9,370 nt of DNA from Candidatus Segetimicrobium genomatis (GTDB taxonomy: Bacteria; Sysuimicrobiota; Sysuimicrobiia; Sysuimicrobiales; Segetimicrobiaceae). The stretch covers positions 1 to 9,370 of the forward strand of contig VBAO01000060.1 of the NCBI GenBank assembly GCA_005883865.1. The letters are read 5' to 3'. The notes beneath the pieces were generated by a model. It saw only the letters and a list, made by a program, of their open reading frames with translations, did not search any database and was not told where the DNA came from. This document shows positions 1 to 6,330 of the stretch, piece by piece. Each line of letters opens with the position of its first letter. The stretch's first letter is position 1. The position numbers were made by a program, and so were the translations under genes.

Positions 1-375
1 CGGCGACGCCGAGACGAGCAGTCCCCGCGTGTCGAACTCGGCCGTCAGGCCGAGCGTCGCCCCGGTAAACGTGATCTTGGGACGCAGCGTGATCGTCCGC
101 GCCGTCACCCAGGCGGAGCCGTTGTATCCTTCGATCGCGTACTTGTAGGGGGGGCCCGAGCTAAAGACGCGCACCCGGTAGTGCTGCGAGCGGCTGATGC
201 CGAACTCCCGGGCGACCTGGAGGTTCAGCGACAGATCCTGCAGGTCGGCCCTCAGGTACGTGGGTCTGGAGTTCAGCGCCGGCAGCGCGAGCGACACCAC
301 GATCCCCATAAGCGCCACGACGATGATGAGCTGCAGTATCGTGTATCCTCGAACGCCCTGCCCGCGCGCGTAGAC
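1..375 (-). CDS. Type IV-type prepilin / GspH-like pseudopilin, 5' part only
   Basis: The leftward frame is open for 125 codons to the window edge, so the C-terminus is missing. Its N-terminus is a class III prepilin signature: a short basic leader (VYARGQGVRG), then YTILQLIIVVALMGIVVSLA, a single hydrophobic helix starting right after the Gly. A prepilin peptidase would cut after that Gly (residue 10) and methylate the new N-terminal Tyr. The rest (LNLQVAREFGISRSQHYRV, later FDTRGLLVS) looks like the GspH/FimT minor pilin fold, so a role in a type IV pilus, type II secretion or competence pseudopilus is likely. Two oddities: there is no ATG, GTG or TTG between the upstream in-frame TAG (376-378) and the processing site, the first codon being GTC; and the fifth residue of the mature protein is Gln, not the usual Glu. 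A GGGGA motif lies about 10 nt before the GTC, where a ribosome site would be expected. Family call is firm; start codon unresolved. Confidence 0.75.
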
Positions 376-1035
376 CTACGCGCGTTCCCCGCGCGGGCGT
401 TCGTGACGGAGCGCGGTCAGAAATGGGTTCGTGCGCCGCTCCTCGCCGATGGTCGTCACGGGGCCGTGGCCGGGATAGCAGACGGTCTCATCGGGCAGCG
501 GCAGCAGCACCCGGGCGATCGACGCGAGCAGGGTGGCCATGTCGGCGCCCGGAAGATCCGCCCGGCCGATGCTCCCGGCGAAGAGCGTGTCGCCGGTGAA
601 CACCAGCCCGTCTCCCAGCAGGCACACCCCCCCCGGGCTGTGCCCCGGCGTGTGCCGGACCGTCAGGGTGAGCCCGCCGACCCGGAGCCGGTCTCCCTCC
701 ACGAGCCATCGATCGGGCGCGGGAGACGGCGGGAGATCGAGCCCAAACAGCATCTTCGCACGGGCCGGCCCGTGCGTGAGAATCTCCGCCTCAGCCTCGT
801 GGATCCAAAACGGGGCTCCGGTCGCCCGGCGCACCGCCTCAACGCCCTGGATGTGGTCGAAGTGACCGTGGGTGTTGACGAGCGCTACCGGGCGGGCGCC
901 GAGCTGCCTGAGCGCCTGAAGGATCCGATCCGGCTCCTCGCCGGGATCGATCACGAAGACCTCACGGGCGGCGTCGTCGCCAAAGATGTAGCAGTTGGCG
1001 CCGACGGGGCCGACGGGGAACCCTTGGAGGATCAC
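376..1035 (-). CDS. MBL-fold metallo-hydrolase, glyoxalase II-like (YcbL type)
   Basis: A 219-residue cytoplasmic protein with the full metallo-beta-lactamase metal set: THGHFDH at 55-61 (His56, His58, Asp60, His61), HTPGHSPGG at 128-136 (His132), FTGDTLF at 146-152 (Asp149) and PGHGP at 188-192 (His190). The GRADLPGADMATLLASI stretch (158-174) and the compact length match the YcbL/hydroxyacylglutathione hydrolase-like branch, which lacks the long C-terminal glutathione-binding domain of true glyoxalase II. Such proteins bind Zn or Fe and hydrolyse thioesters or related esters; the substrate here is unknown. The GTG start fits the usual N-terminus (MILQGFPVGPVGANCYIFGD), but no Shine-Dalgarno is visible; instead a 12-bp hairpin sits 3 nt upstream. 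It follows the PfpI/DJ-1 gene by 111 nt. Both families are linked to methylglyoxal or aldehyde detoxification, so a shared role is possible but not shown. Its TAG stop directly abuts the prepilin frame. Confidence 0.9.
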   Translation of the reverse strand: MILQGFPVGPVGANCYIFGDDAAREVFVIDPGEEPDRILQALRQLGARPVALVNTHGHFDHIQGVEAVRRATGAPFWIHEAEAEILTHGPARAKMLFGLDLPPSPAPDRWLVEGDRLRVGGLTLTVRHTPGHSPGGVCLLGDGLVFTGDTLFAGSIGRADLPGADMATLLASIARVLLPLPDETVCYPGHGPVTTIGEERRTNPFLTALRHERPRGERA

Positions 1036-1038
1036 CGC

Positions 1039-1070
1039 GCGGGGTCCGGCAGGGTCGGGCCGGACCCCGC
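1039..1070. repeat. Perfect 12-bp inverted repeat (RNA hairpin) at the MBL gene start
   Basis: Arms GCGGGGTCCGGC (1039-1050) and GCCGGACCCCGC (1059-1070) are exact complements with an 8-nt loop. In the leftward transcript the hairpin ends 3 nt before the GTG start at 1035 and occupies the place where a ribosome binding site should be. No U-run follows, so it does not look like a classical factor-independent terminator for the upstream PfpI/DJ-1 gene. It may control translation, processing or partial termination between the two genes. Confidence 0.7.
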
Positions 1071-1146
1071 TGCCATCACCTGGAGCATGCCGGCCCGCGC
1101 CGGGATGGGTCCGTGAACTGGCGACTCCGGGAAGGGGAGCCGTCCG

Positions 1147-1689
1147 TCAGGCTCGGGCCGCGACCTTGGCCGCGCTCAGGGCCTTCACGATCTCGCGGCA
1201 GAACGCCGGCAGATCCGGTGGGGTCCGGGAGGAGATCAGGTTGCCGTCGACGACCACTTCCTTGTCGACGTAATTGGCCCCGGCGTTGATCACGTCGTCC
1301 TTGACGGCGCCGACGCAGGTCATCGTCCTGCCCTTCACGATCCCCGCCGAGATCGGCACCCAGGCCGCATGGCAGATCGCCGCCACGACCTTGCCCGCCT
1401 GAAACGCCTCTCGAACGAGCCGGAGCATCGCCTGATGACGCCGCATCCGGTCCGGGGCATACCCGCCGGGGATGATCACGGCGTCGAAATCGGACGCCCG
1501 GGCGTCGTCCATCGACAGGTCCGCCTTCGCGGGATACCCTTCCTTGCTCTTGTACGACTCCCCCGCCTTCGGGCCCACGATCGTGACCTGAGCCCCGGCC
1601 TCCCGAAGTCGCAGCACCGGGTACCACAGCTCCAGATTCTCGTAGTGGTCCTCGGCGAGCACCGCCACCCGCTTGCCAGCGAGATCCAT
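1147..1689 (-). CDS. pfpI: PfpI/DJ-1 superfamily protein (class I glutamine amidotransferase-like)
   Basis: A 180-residue protein close to archaeal PfpI along its whole length: RVAVLAEDHYENLELWYP at 7-24, IIPGGYAPDRMR at 72-83, AAICHAAWVPISAG at 103-116 with the nucleophile elbow Cys106-His107, then VKDDVINAGANYVDKEVVVD (129-148) and a C-terminal NLISSRTPPDLPAF. Glu17 matches the conserved acidic partner of the Cys. PfpI proteins form hexamers and have been described as intracellular proteases and as glyoxalase III-like or deglycase enzymes acting on methylglyoxal-modified targets; which applies here cannot be told from sequence. The ATG start is well supported: GAGGAGGGAG lies just upstream and a strong promoter about 55 nt upstream. 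It heads a leftward group with the MBL-fold hydrolase, another family often linked to glyoxal chemistry. Confidence 0.92.
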   Translation of the reverse strand: MDLAGKRVAVLAEDHYENLELWYPVLRLREAGAQVTIVGPKAGESYKSKEGYPAKADLSMDDARASDFDAVIIPGGYAPDRMRRHQAMLRLVREAFQAGKVVAAICHAAWVPISAGIVKGRTMTCVGAVKDDVINAGANYVDKEVVVDGNLISSRTPPDLPAFCREIVKALSAAKVAARA

Positions 1690-1744
1690 GGTCTCCCTCC
1701 TCTTGAATGTTGGGTGCGAGACGCGCGTTGATGCGGACAGGCCC

Positions 1745-1774
1745 AGTATACGCAGGGCCGCAATGGTCGGTCAA
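1745..1774 (-). promoter_or_regulatory. Sigma70-like promoter for the PfpI/DJ-1 gene
   Basis: On the minus strand TTGACC (1774-1769; 5/6 to TTGACA) and TATACT (1750-1745; 5/6 to TATAAT) are separated by 18 nt. The predicted start of transcription near 1738 leaves a leader of about 50 nt that ends in a strong GAGGAGGG ribosome site before the ATG at 1689. The lytic transglycosylase gene stops just upstream (1827), so this promoter would separate the two leftward units. Confidence 0.75.
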
Positions 1775-1826
1775 GCCGAGCGCTGGAGGAAACGATGAGG
1801 AACCTGGCGCCCCACCGGACGTCGTG

Positions 1827-2648
1827 CTAGGCCGGGCGCCTCAATTGGCCGTAGACCCACAGCACGGCGCGCACATACCACTGGGTCTCCGCGTACGGAG
1901 GGACTCCCCCGTAGCGGCGCACCGCCGGCGCCCCGGCGTTGTACGCGGCGAGGGCGAGGGTCCAGTCTTTGAATTCCAGGTAGTGCCACCGGAGAAGGTG
2001 CGCGGCGCCCAGGACGTTCTGCCAGGGGTCCCTCGGGTCGACCCCGACGGCCTGCGCCGTCCCGGGCATGAGTTGCCCCAGGCCCACGGCGCCGGCCCAG
2101 CTGACCGATTCGTGGTTGAACCGACTTTCGATGTAGATCACGGACGCCAGGAGCCAGGAGTCGATGCCCGCCCGGCCGGCCGCGGCGTGAACGGCGTCCC
2201 CCAGCCAGCGCGCCTCTCTCAACGTCAGGCGTGGGTTGCTCGCAAAGGCGAGCCGGGCGATCGTGGTAGCAGGATCGATCTCACCGAGCGTCGGGGTGTC
2301 AAACGCCTCGAGCCGCGCGAGCCATGCCTCGGCCACCCGGGCTTCCTCCGGCGTGTGCGAGCGGCGAAGCGCCTCGCGAAGATACTCGCGCGAGTCCTGC
2401 CAGCGACCCACCGCCGCGGCGGCGACTCCCGCCCACAGCGCGGGGAGCGCGTCATGGGGAGCCTTCGCTGCCGCTTCCGCGAACGATTGCAGCGCAGGGG
2501 CAGGAGCCCCGGTCCGATAGGCGGTGATCCCTGTAGTGAGGAGCCGGTCGGCGTCCTCAGTGCCGGCGGACGCGAGGCCCGAGATCCCAAGGACCGCCGT
2601 TGCCGTGAGCCAGGCGCAGACCCGCATGGATAGCGCAGTCCTGAGCAT
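1827..2648 (-). CDS. Secreted SLT-family lytic transglycosylase with helical-repeat N-terminal part
   Basis: A 273-residue protein. Residues 1-28 form a signal peptide with a hydrophobic core and a LASA|G type I cleavage site. Residues about 34-115 are an Ala-rich, TPR-like helical region (ITAYRTGAPAPALQSFAEAA, then GRWQDSREYLREAL). Residues about 150-270 are a goose-lysozyme-type SLT domain: SVIYIESRFN (169-178, catalytic Glu174), WAGAVGLGQLMPGTAQ (184-199), NVLGAAHLLRWHY (211-223) and ALAAYNAGAPAVRRYGG (232-248). The enzyme would cleave MurNAc-GlcNAc bonds in peptidoglycan outside the membrane, giving 1,6-anhydro ends. The ATG at 2648 is chosen because the signal peptide begins there and a GGGGGGGAA stretch lies just upstream; an ATG seven codons later is the alternative. 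The frame stays open far upstream into the MFS gene, but that extension has no protein-like features. It follows the murT-gatD-MFS group by 194 nt. Confidence 0.9.
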   Translation of the reverse strand: MLRTALSMRVCAWLTATAVLGISGLASAGTEDADRLLTTGITAYRTGAPAPALQSFAEAAAKAPHDALPALWAGVAAAAVGRWQDSREYLREALRRSHTPEEARVAEAWLARLEAFDTPTLGEIDPATTIARLAFASNPRLTLREARWLGDAVHAAAGRAGIDSWLLASVIYIESRFNHESVSWAGAVGLGQLMPGTAQAVGVDPRDPWQNVLGAAHLLRWHYLEFKDWTLALAAYNAGAPAVRRYGGVPPYAETQWYVRAVLWVYGQLRRPA

Positions 2649-2776
2649 GCTGTTCCCCCCCCACGGCGCGGTCCCCCAACCGGCCTGCGTCGTATGGGGG
2701 TCCGTGCCCGCATACTCGACGATCCCCTCAAAAATCCCCTCGAGGACATAATGCCCCAAGAGGCCGGGAGTCGGAC

Positions 2777-2798
2777 GGGGAATCGAACCAGATCCCCC
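2777..2798 (-). terminator. Hairpin between MFS and transglycosylase genes, possible terminator or attenuator
   Basis: In the leftward transcript GGGGGATC, loop UGGUUC and GAUUCCCC form an 8-bp stem with one G-U pair. It lies 45 nt after the MFS stop codon. No U-run follows it directly, so factor-independent termination is uncertain; a short T-run occurs about 45 nt further on. The rest of this 194-nt gap holds two ATCCCCTC copies 12 nt apart (2722-2741) and no gene I can support. Confidence 0.3.
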
Positions 2799-2842
2799 CG
2801 GTGCCGGCTGGGCGGGAACGCTCGGGGAAGTTTCCGCGAAGT

Positions 2843-4054
2843 TTACGCGGCGGGAGCGGGCCGGTTGCGGCCCAGCACCAGGAACGCAAGCCAGGTGCCC
2901 GCGGTGAGCAGCACGGCGCTTGCCACAAAGGGCGCCTGGGGCCCGACCCGATCGTAGAGCGCCCCCCCCAGGAGCGGCCCGATCACGAGGCCGGCCCCCT
3001 GGGCGGTCTCCGACGCCCCCATGACCATCCCAGTACTTCCGCGCGGAGCCGCTTCGCTCATCAGCGCGAGCCAGGCAGGAGACGAGATCGCGTAGCTGCC
3101 TCCCAACAGCAGCGCCGCCGCACCCAGCACCGGCATGTTGCCGCGGCCGGCGAAAGGCAGCAGCCACATCCCCGCGCTCGCCAGCGCCATCCCGAAGACG
3201 ACCGTCCGGGGCCGGCCGACCCGATCGGCCAGCCGTCCCCCGGGAACCGAGGCGAGGGCGACGGCCAGCACCATGACGAGGAACAGCGTCCCGATCAACT
3301 GGTCGCTGAGCTGCACGATCTCGTGAGCGTAGATCACAAGGATCGGCGCAAGCAGCCCTACGCCGATCATCTGCACGAACGCCACGAGCAGCATCGCGAC
3401 CAGCAGCGGCGATTCGCGGATGCTCCGGAGGATTCCGCTCGCCAGCACTCCGGGAGCCTGGTGCCGGACGGCATGCGCGTGCCCCCCGCCGCCGGGAAAG
3501 GCGGCCGCCGCGAGGGCGGCGGCACCAAACAGGAGCGCGCTCGCGAGATAGAACCCCCACCGGTAGCTGCCGAGGAACCCCGAGACAAACAGGCCGAGGC
3601 TCGGCCCGAGGGCAAGCCCCGAGAGAAAGAACATGTTGAGGGTGCCCATCGCCGTGGCCCGCTGCGTCTCCTCCGTCCGGTCCGCCATCACCGCCGCGGC
3701 CGCCGGCCAGAGCGCGGCGCTCCCCATCCCATCGATCAGGCGGAGCGGGACGAACAGCCAGGCCGAGCGCAGCAGGGTCATGAGGACCGGCGCGGCGCTG
3801 CTCAGGAACAGCCCCCAGACGATGACGGGGCGCCGCCCGATGCGGTCCGCCAGGCTTCCCCACGTCGTCTTGAACACGGTCTCCACCGCGGCGAAGGTGG
3901 CCACCACCACGCCGACGAGCGTGGCGCTGGCCCCGAGGCGCTCCTTGAGGTACAGCGGGAGCAGGGGGATGACGGTCGCAAACCCGAGTTCCGCCATGCC
4001 GACGATGGCCGCGACCCGAATGAGCGCGGAGTCGATACCGGGCCGGAGGCCCAC
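2843..4054 (-). CDS. MFS transporter, DHA1-like drug/metabolite exporter
   Basis: A 403-residue integral membrane protein of the usual 12-helix MFS length. Two copies of motif A mark the two halves: GSLADRIGRRP (66-76) in loop 2-3 and GGRLADRVGRPR (272-283) in loop 8-9. The first helix (about 11-35, IVGMAELGFATVIPLLPLYL), the RLIDGMGSAALWPAAAA segment (105-121) and the GASETAQGAGLVIGPLLGGALYD segment (346-368) resemble TetA/MdtG-type proton antiporters. The central cytoplasmic loop is short with three His residues (GGGGHAHAVRH). The substrate cannot be inferred. The GTG start lies only 4 nt after the gatD stop with a weak ribosome site, so it is probably translated from the murT-gatD mRNA. 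Export of a cell-wall-active compound or precursor is conceivable but only suggested by position. Confidence 0.88.
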   Translation of the reverse strand: MGLRPGIDSALIRVAAIVGMAELGFATVIPLLPLYLKERLGASATLVGVVVATFAAVETVFKTTWGSLADRIGRRPVIVWGLFLSSAAPVLMTLLRSAWLFVPLRLIDGMGSAALWPAAAAVMADRTEETQRATAMGTLNMFFLSGLALGPSLGLFVSGFLGSYRWGFYLASALLFGAAALAAAAFPGGGGHAHAVRHQAPGVLASGILRSIRESPLLVAMLLVAFVQMIGVGLLAPILVIYAHEIVQLSDQLIGTLFLVMVLAVALASVPGGRLADRVGRPRTVVFGMALASAGMWLLPFAGRGNMPVLGAAALLLGGSYAISSPAWLALMSEAAPRGSTGMVMGASETAQGAGLVIGPLLGGALYDRVGPQAPFVASAVLLTAGTWLAFLVLGRNRPAPAA

Positions 4055-4058
4055 GCGA

Positions 4059-4817
4059 TTACCCGGCAGCCCGCTGCCCCAGCCGGGCCAGCATCACCGC
4101 GCGGGCCCGCGCCGCCTGGGCGTCCGGAAGGGGGGAGAGGACCACGCCCGGGTGCCGGCGTTCGAGGGCCTCGCGAATGAGGCGGTCGGCGAACGCCGGG
4201 TTCTTTGGCAGAAACGGCCCATGCAGGTACGTGCCGTAGACCCGGCGGGACACGGCGCCTTCCCACCCGTCCTCGCCGTTGTTGCCGAACCCGGTCAGCA
4301 CGCGTCCGAGCGGCCGCGCCCCGGGGCCAAGATGAGTCCGGCCCCCGTGGTTCTCGAATCCGATCAGCGGATCGTCCATCCCCTCGACCTCGATCACGAG
4401 GTTCCCGATCAGCCGCCGGGTGGTGGGACCGGGATGCTCCGTCCAGAGGTCGAGCAGGCCCAGCCCCTGGAGGTCTTCGCCCTCCGCCGGACGGTAATAG
4501 CGGCCCGCCAGCTGGTATCCTCCACAGACCGCGAGCATGACGCCGCCGTCCCGCATGGCCTCCTCGAGTGCCGCCCGCTTGATCCGGCAGAGATCGTCGG
4601 AGGCGATCCGCTGCTGACGGTCTTCGCCCCCGCCGATGAAGAACAGGTCCCCCGCGTCCGGGGCGACCGCCTCGCCGAGCCCCACCTCGGTCACGGTGAC
4701 GGGAAGCCCTCGCCACCGCGCCCGCTGAACCAGGACCATGATGTTGCCGCGGTCGCCGTAGAGGTTCAGGAGGTCGGGGTAGAGATGGCAGATGCGCAGC
4801 GCGGGCGGCGCGCTCAA
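4059..4817 (-). CDS. gatD: Lipid II isoglutaminyl synthase, glutaminase subunit GatD
   Basis: A 252-residue class I glutamine amidotransferase-like protein of the CobB/CobQ type. It releases ammonia from glutamine for MurT, which amidates the alpha-carboxyl of D-Glu at position 2 of the lipid II stem. Visible features: ICHLYPDLLNLYGDRGNIMVL (9-29), IGGGEDRQQ (61-69), the nucleophile elbow LAVCGGYQLAG (95-105, Cys98), GFENHGGRTHLG (153-164) and YGTYLHGPFLPKNPAFAD (194-211, catalytic His199). These match the Cys-His dyad known from GatD. The start is taken as TTG at 4817: it overlaps the murT TGA as TTGA, has GGGAG just upstream, and places the conserved ICHLYPDLLN nine residues in, as in the family. 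The frame is open much further upstream inside murT, but that part is low-complexity antisense-like translation. The TTG start implies coupled translation with murT. Confidence 0.92.
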   Translation of the reverse strand: MSAPPALRICHLYPDLLNLYGDRGNIMVLVQRARWRGLPVTVTEVGLGEAVAPDAGDLFFIGGGEDRQQRIASDDLCRIKRAALEEAMRDGGVMLAVCGGYQLAGRYYRPAEGEDLQGLGLLDLWTEHPGPTTRRLIGNLVIEVEGMDDPLIGFENHGGRTHLGPGARPLGRVLTGFGNNGEDGWEGAVSRRVYGTYLHGPFLPKNPAFADRLIREALERRHPGVVLSPLPDAQAARARAVMLARLGQRAAG

Positions 4818-6232
4818 TGCTCCCAGTACCTCCCGACCGCCCCCCATCTGCGGAGGACGTCTCGAATCCCCAGCATCGCCGTGTACGTGGGCAGAACGAC
4901 CACCGGCCGCCCCGCGGCGCGGCTCACCGCCGACCGCAGCGCGGGCTCGTACCCGGGCTGGACGTCGACCGCCTCGTCGGGAATCCCGGCGTACCGCAGG
5001 CGCAGCGCCATGTCCTCGGCGCGAAGCCCGGCCACGATCACGTGGTCCGCTCGGCCGGCCAGATGCTCGAAGTCGACATCCCACAGCCACGAGACGTCGC
5101 GGCCGTCCGCGATGTTGTCGTTGATGGCGATGAGCACCACCGGCCGCCGGCCGTCCGACAGCACGGTCCGGAGGACCTCGTTGAACCCGGCCGGGTTCTT
5201 CGACAGGAGCACCCGCAGCTCCGCGCCGCCCGCGACGATGCGCTCGGCGCGCCCGAACGCGGGGGCGAACGACGCCACCGCCGCCCGCACCTGCTCCACC
5301 GACGCGCCCAGGACGAAGGCGGCGGCGGATGCGGCGAGGACGTTGTAGACGTTGTAGAGCCCCGGGAGCGCGGTGGTGACCTTCACCGTCCCAAATCCCG
5401 GAGCGTCCAGCACAAACGCCGCTCCCTCAGGGCCCTCGAGCGCGACGTCCTGCGCGGCGACGTCGAGCGGGGGACGGCCGACCCCGCAGGTCGGGCATCG
5501 GTACCGCCCCATGTGCCCAAAGTACGTGAGGGCGTATTGGTAGGGCGTGCCGCACCGGTAGCAGTAGCGCGCTTCGGCGGTGTGCTCGATCGCGGGCAGC
5601 GCGTGGCGCTCGTCCTCGATGCCGAACGCGACGAGCCGCCCCGGCAGGCCCCGGACCGCCTCGTACACCAGCGGGTCGTCGCCGTTCGCCACCAGCACGG
5701 CGCCGGCGGGGAGCGCCTCCCCCGCCGCCCGCCACAGCCCGGCGATGGTATCGATCTCTCCGTACCGGTCCAGCTGGTCTCGAAACAGGTTCGTGAAGAC
5801 CGCGACCCGGGGCGCAAGATGCGGCAGGACCCGGGGAACCGTCGCTTCGTCGACCTCGAAGATGCCGATGTCCCCCGCCGGCCGGCCCCGGAGGTCGACG
5901 TCCTCCAGCAACGCCGAGAGGATCCCGGCAGCCAGGTTCGCGCCCGCGCGATTGTGCACCGGGTGGTGACCCGCCTCCCGCATGATGTGCGCGAGCAGCC
6001 GGGCCGTCGTCGTCTTTCCGTTCGTGCCGGCGACGATCACGCTGCCGTAACGGAGGCGCCGGGAGAGAAGGGGCAGCAGGCGAGGCTCGACCGCCCTGGC
6101 CACGCGGCCCGGCATCGTCGTCCCGCCTCCCTGCTGGAGGCGCCTGCTGAGCGTGGCCGTCATCTTCCCAAGCACGATCGCAGCGCCGAGGCGCACCCCG
6201 GTCAGGTCTCCTCCCCGCATCGTCCCCAGCAT
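4814..6232 (-). CDS. murT: Lipid II isoglutaminyl synthase, Mur ligase-like subunit MurT
   Basis: A 472-residue MurT: Mur ligase middle domain with P-loop AGTNGKTTT (68-76; Lys73), VHNRAGANLAAGI (92-104), IFEVDEATVPRVL (124-136) and FTNLFRDQLDRYGEID (146-161); a four-cysteine zinc ribbon inserted at 224-249 (CYRC and CPTC, Cys224/227/246/249), which is the MurT hallmark; and the C-terminal DUF1727 domain with SKNPAGFNE (344-352) and NDNIADGRDVSWLWDVDFE (371-389). It activates the D-Glu carboxyl of lipid II with ATP and uses ammonia from GatD to make D-isoglutamine, at the inner face of the membrane. The ATG at 6232 is the longest start; alternatives are ATG at 6220 and GTG at 6196. The GTG gives MRLGAAIVLGK, which best fits known MurT N-termini, and has GGAGGAG 11 nt upstream. 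Overlaps gatD by 4 nt. Confidence 0.94.
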   Translation of the reverse strand: MLGTMRGGDLTGVRLGAAIVLGKMTATLSRRLQQGGGTTMPGRVARAVEPRLLPLLSRRLRYGSVIVAGTNGKTTTARLLAHIMREAGHHPVHNRAGANLAAGILSALLEDVDLRGRPAGDIGIFEVDEATVPRVLPHLAPRVAVFTNLFRDQLDRYGEIDTIAGLWRAAGEALPAGAVLVANGDDPLVYEAVRGLPGRLVAFGIEDERHALPAIEHTAEARYCYRCGTPYQYALTYFGHMGRYRCPTCGVGRPPLDVAAQDVALEGPEGAAFVLDAPGFGTVKVTTALPGLYNVYNVLAASAAAFVLGASVEQVRAAVASFAPAFGRAERIVAGGAELRVLLSKNPAGFNEVLRTVLSDGRRPVVLIAINDNIADGRDVSWLWDVDFEHLAGRADHVIVAGLRAEDMALRLRYAGIPDEAVDVQPGYEPALRSAVSRAAGRPVVVLPTYTAMLGIRDVLRRWGAVGRYWEH

Positions 6233-6284
6233 CGTACCATGTTCCCCGGCAGAGCTCGCAATCCGGATGGGCCATGGTCTCTCT

Positions 6285-6309
6285 GGTCCTTTATATTCCT
6301 TAAAGATCC
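6285..6309. promoter_or_regulatory. Imperfect palindrome over AT-rich promoter-like DNA in the divergent region
   Basis: This is the only AT-rich patch in the 98-nt gap between divergent murT and the HTH-Mop gene. It has dyad symmetry around 6297: GG at 6285-6286 with CC at 6308-6309, and CTTTA (6289-6293) with TAAAG (6301-6305), two mismatched pairs between. It holds -10-like hexamers on both strands: TATATT (6292-6297, rightward) and TATAAA (6295-6290, leftward). No convincing -35 is seen for either. It is a candidate operator or promoter for the adjacent molybdate regulator; this is inference from position and symmetry. Confidence 0.35.
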
Positions 6310-6330
6310 TCAGCGCGCGAGGCCGCCTCG

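Noticed and set aside
2765..2810. tRNA-like 3' end (GGTTCGATTCC on the minus strand)
   Set aside because: The motif resembles a T-loop, but the T-stem does not pair in tRNA register, no matching acceptor strand or anticodon arm lies upstream, and no CCA follows. It is better described as a plain hairpin.
2649..3863. Upstream extension of the transglycosylase frame to 678 codons
   Set aside because: The extra part overlaps the MFS gene in another frame and is low-complexity. A signal peptide with a ribosome site begins at 2648, which is the credible start.
2801..4180. Long plus-strand open frame (459 codons) antisense to the MFS gene
   Set aside because: The translation is rich in Arg, Pro, Gly, His and Gln with no hydrophobic core or motif. 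It is a mirror of a G+C-rich gene whose minus-strand frame is a clear MFS protein.
6210..6275. Possible small cysteine protein starting MAHPDCELCRGTWY on the minus strand before murT
   Set aside because: The CxxC start is eye-catching, but the frame continues into low-complexity translation inside murT, has no good ribosome site, and is most likely the murT leader.
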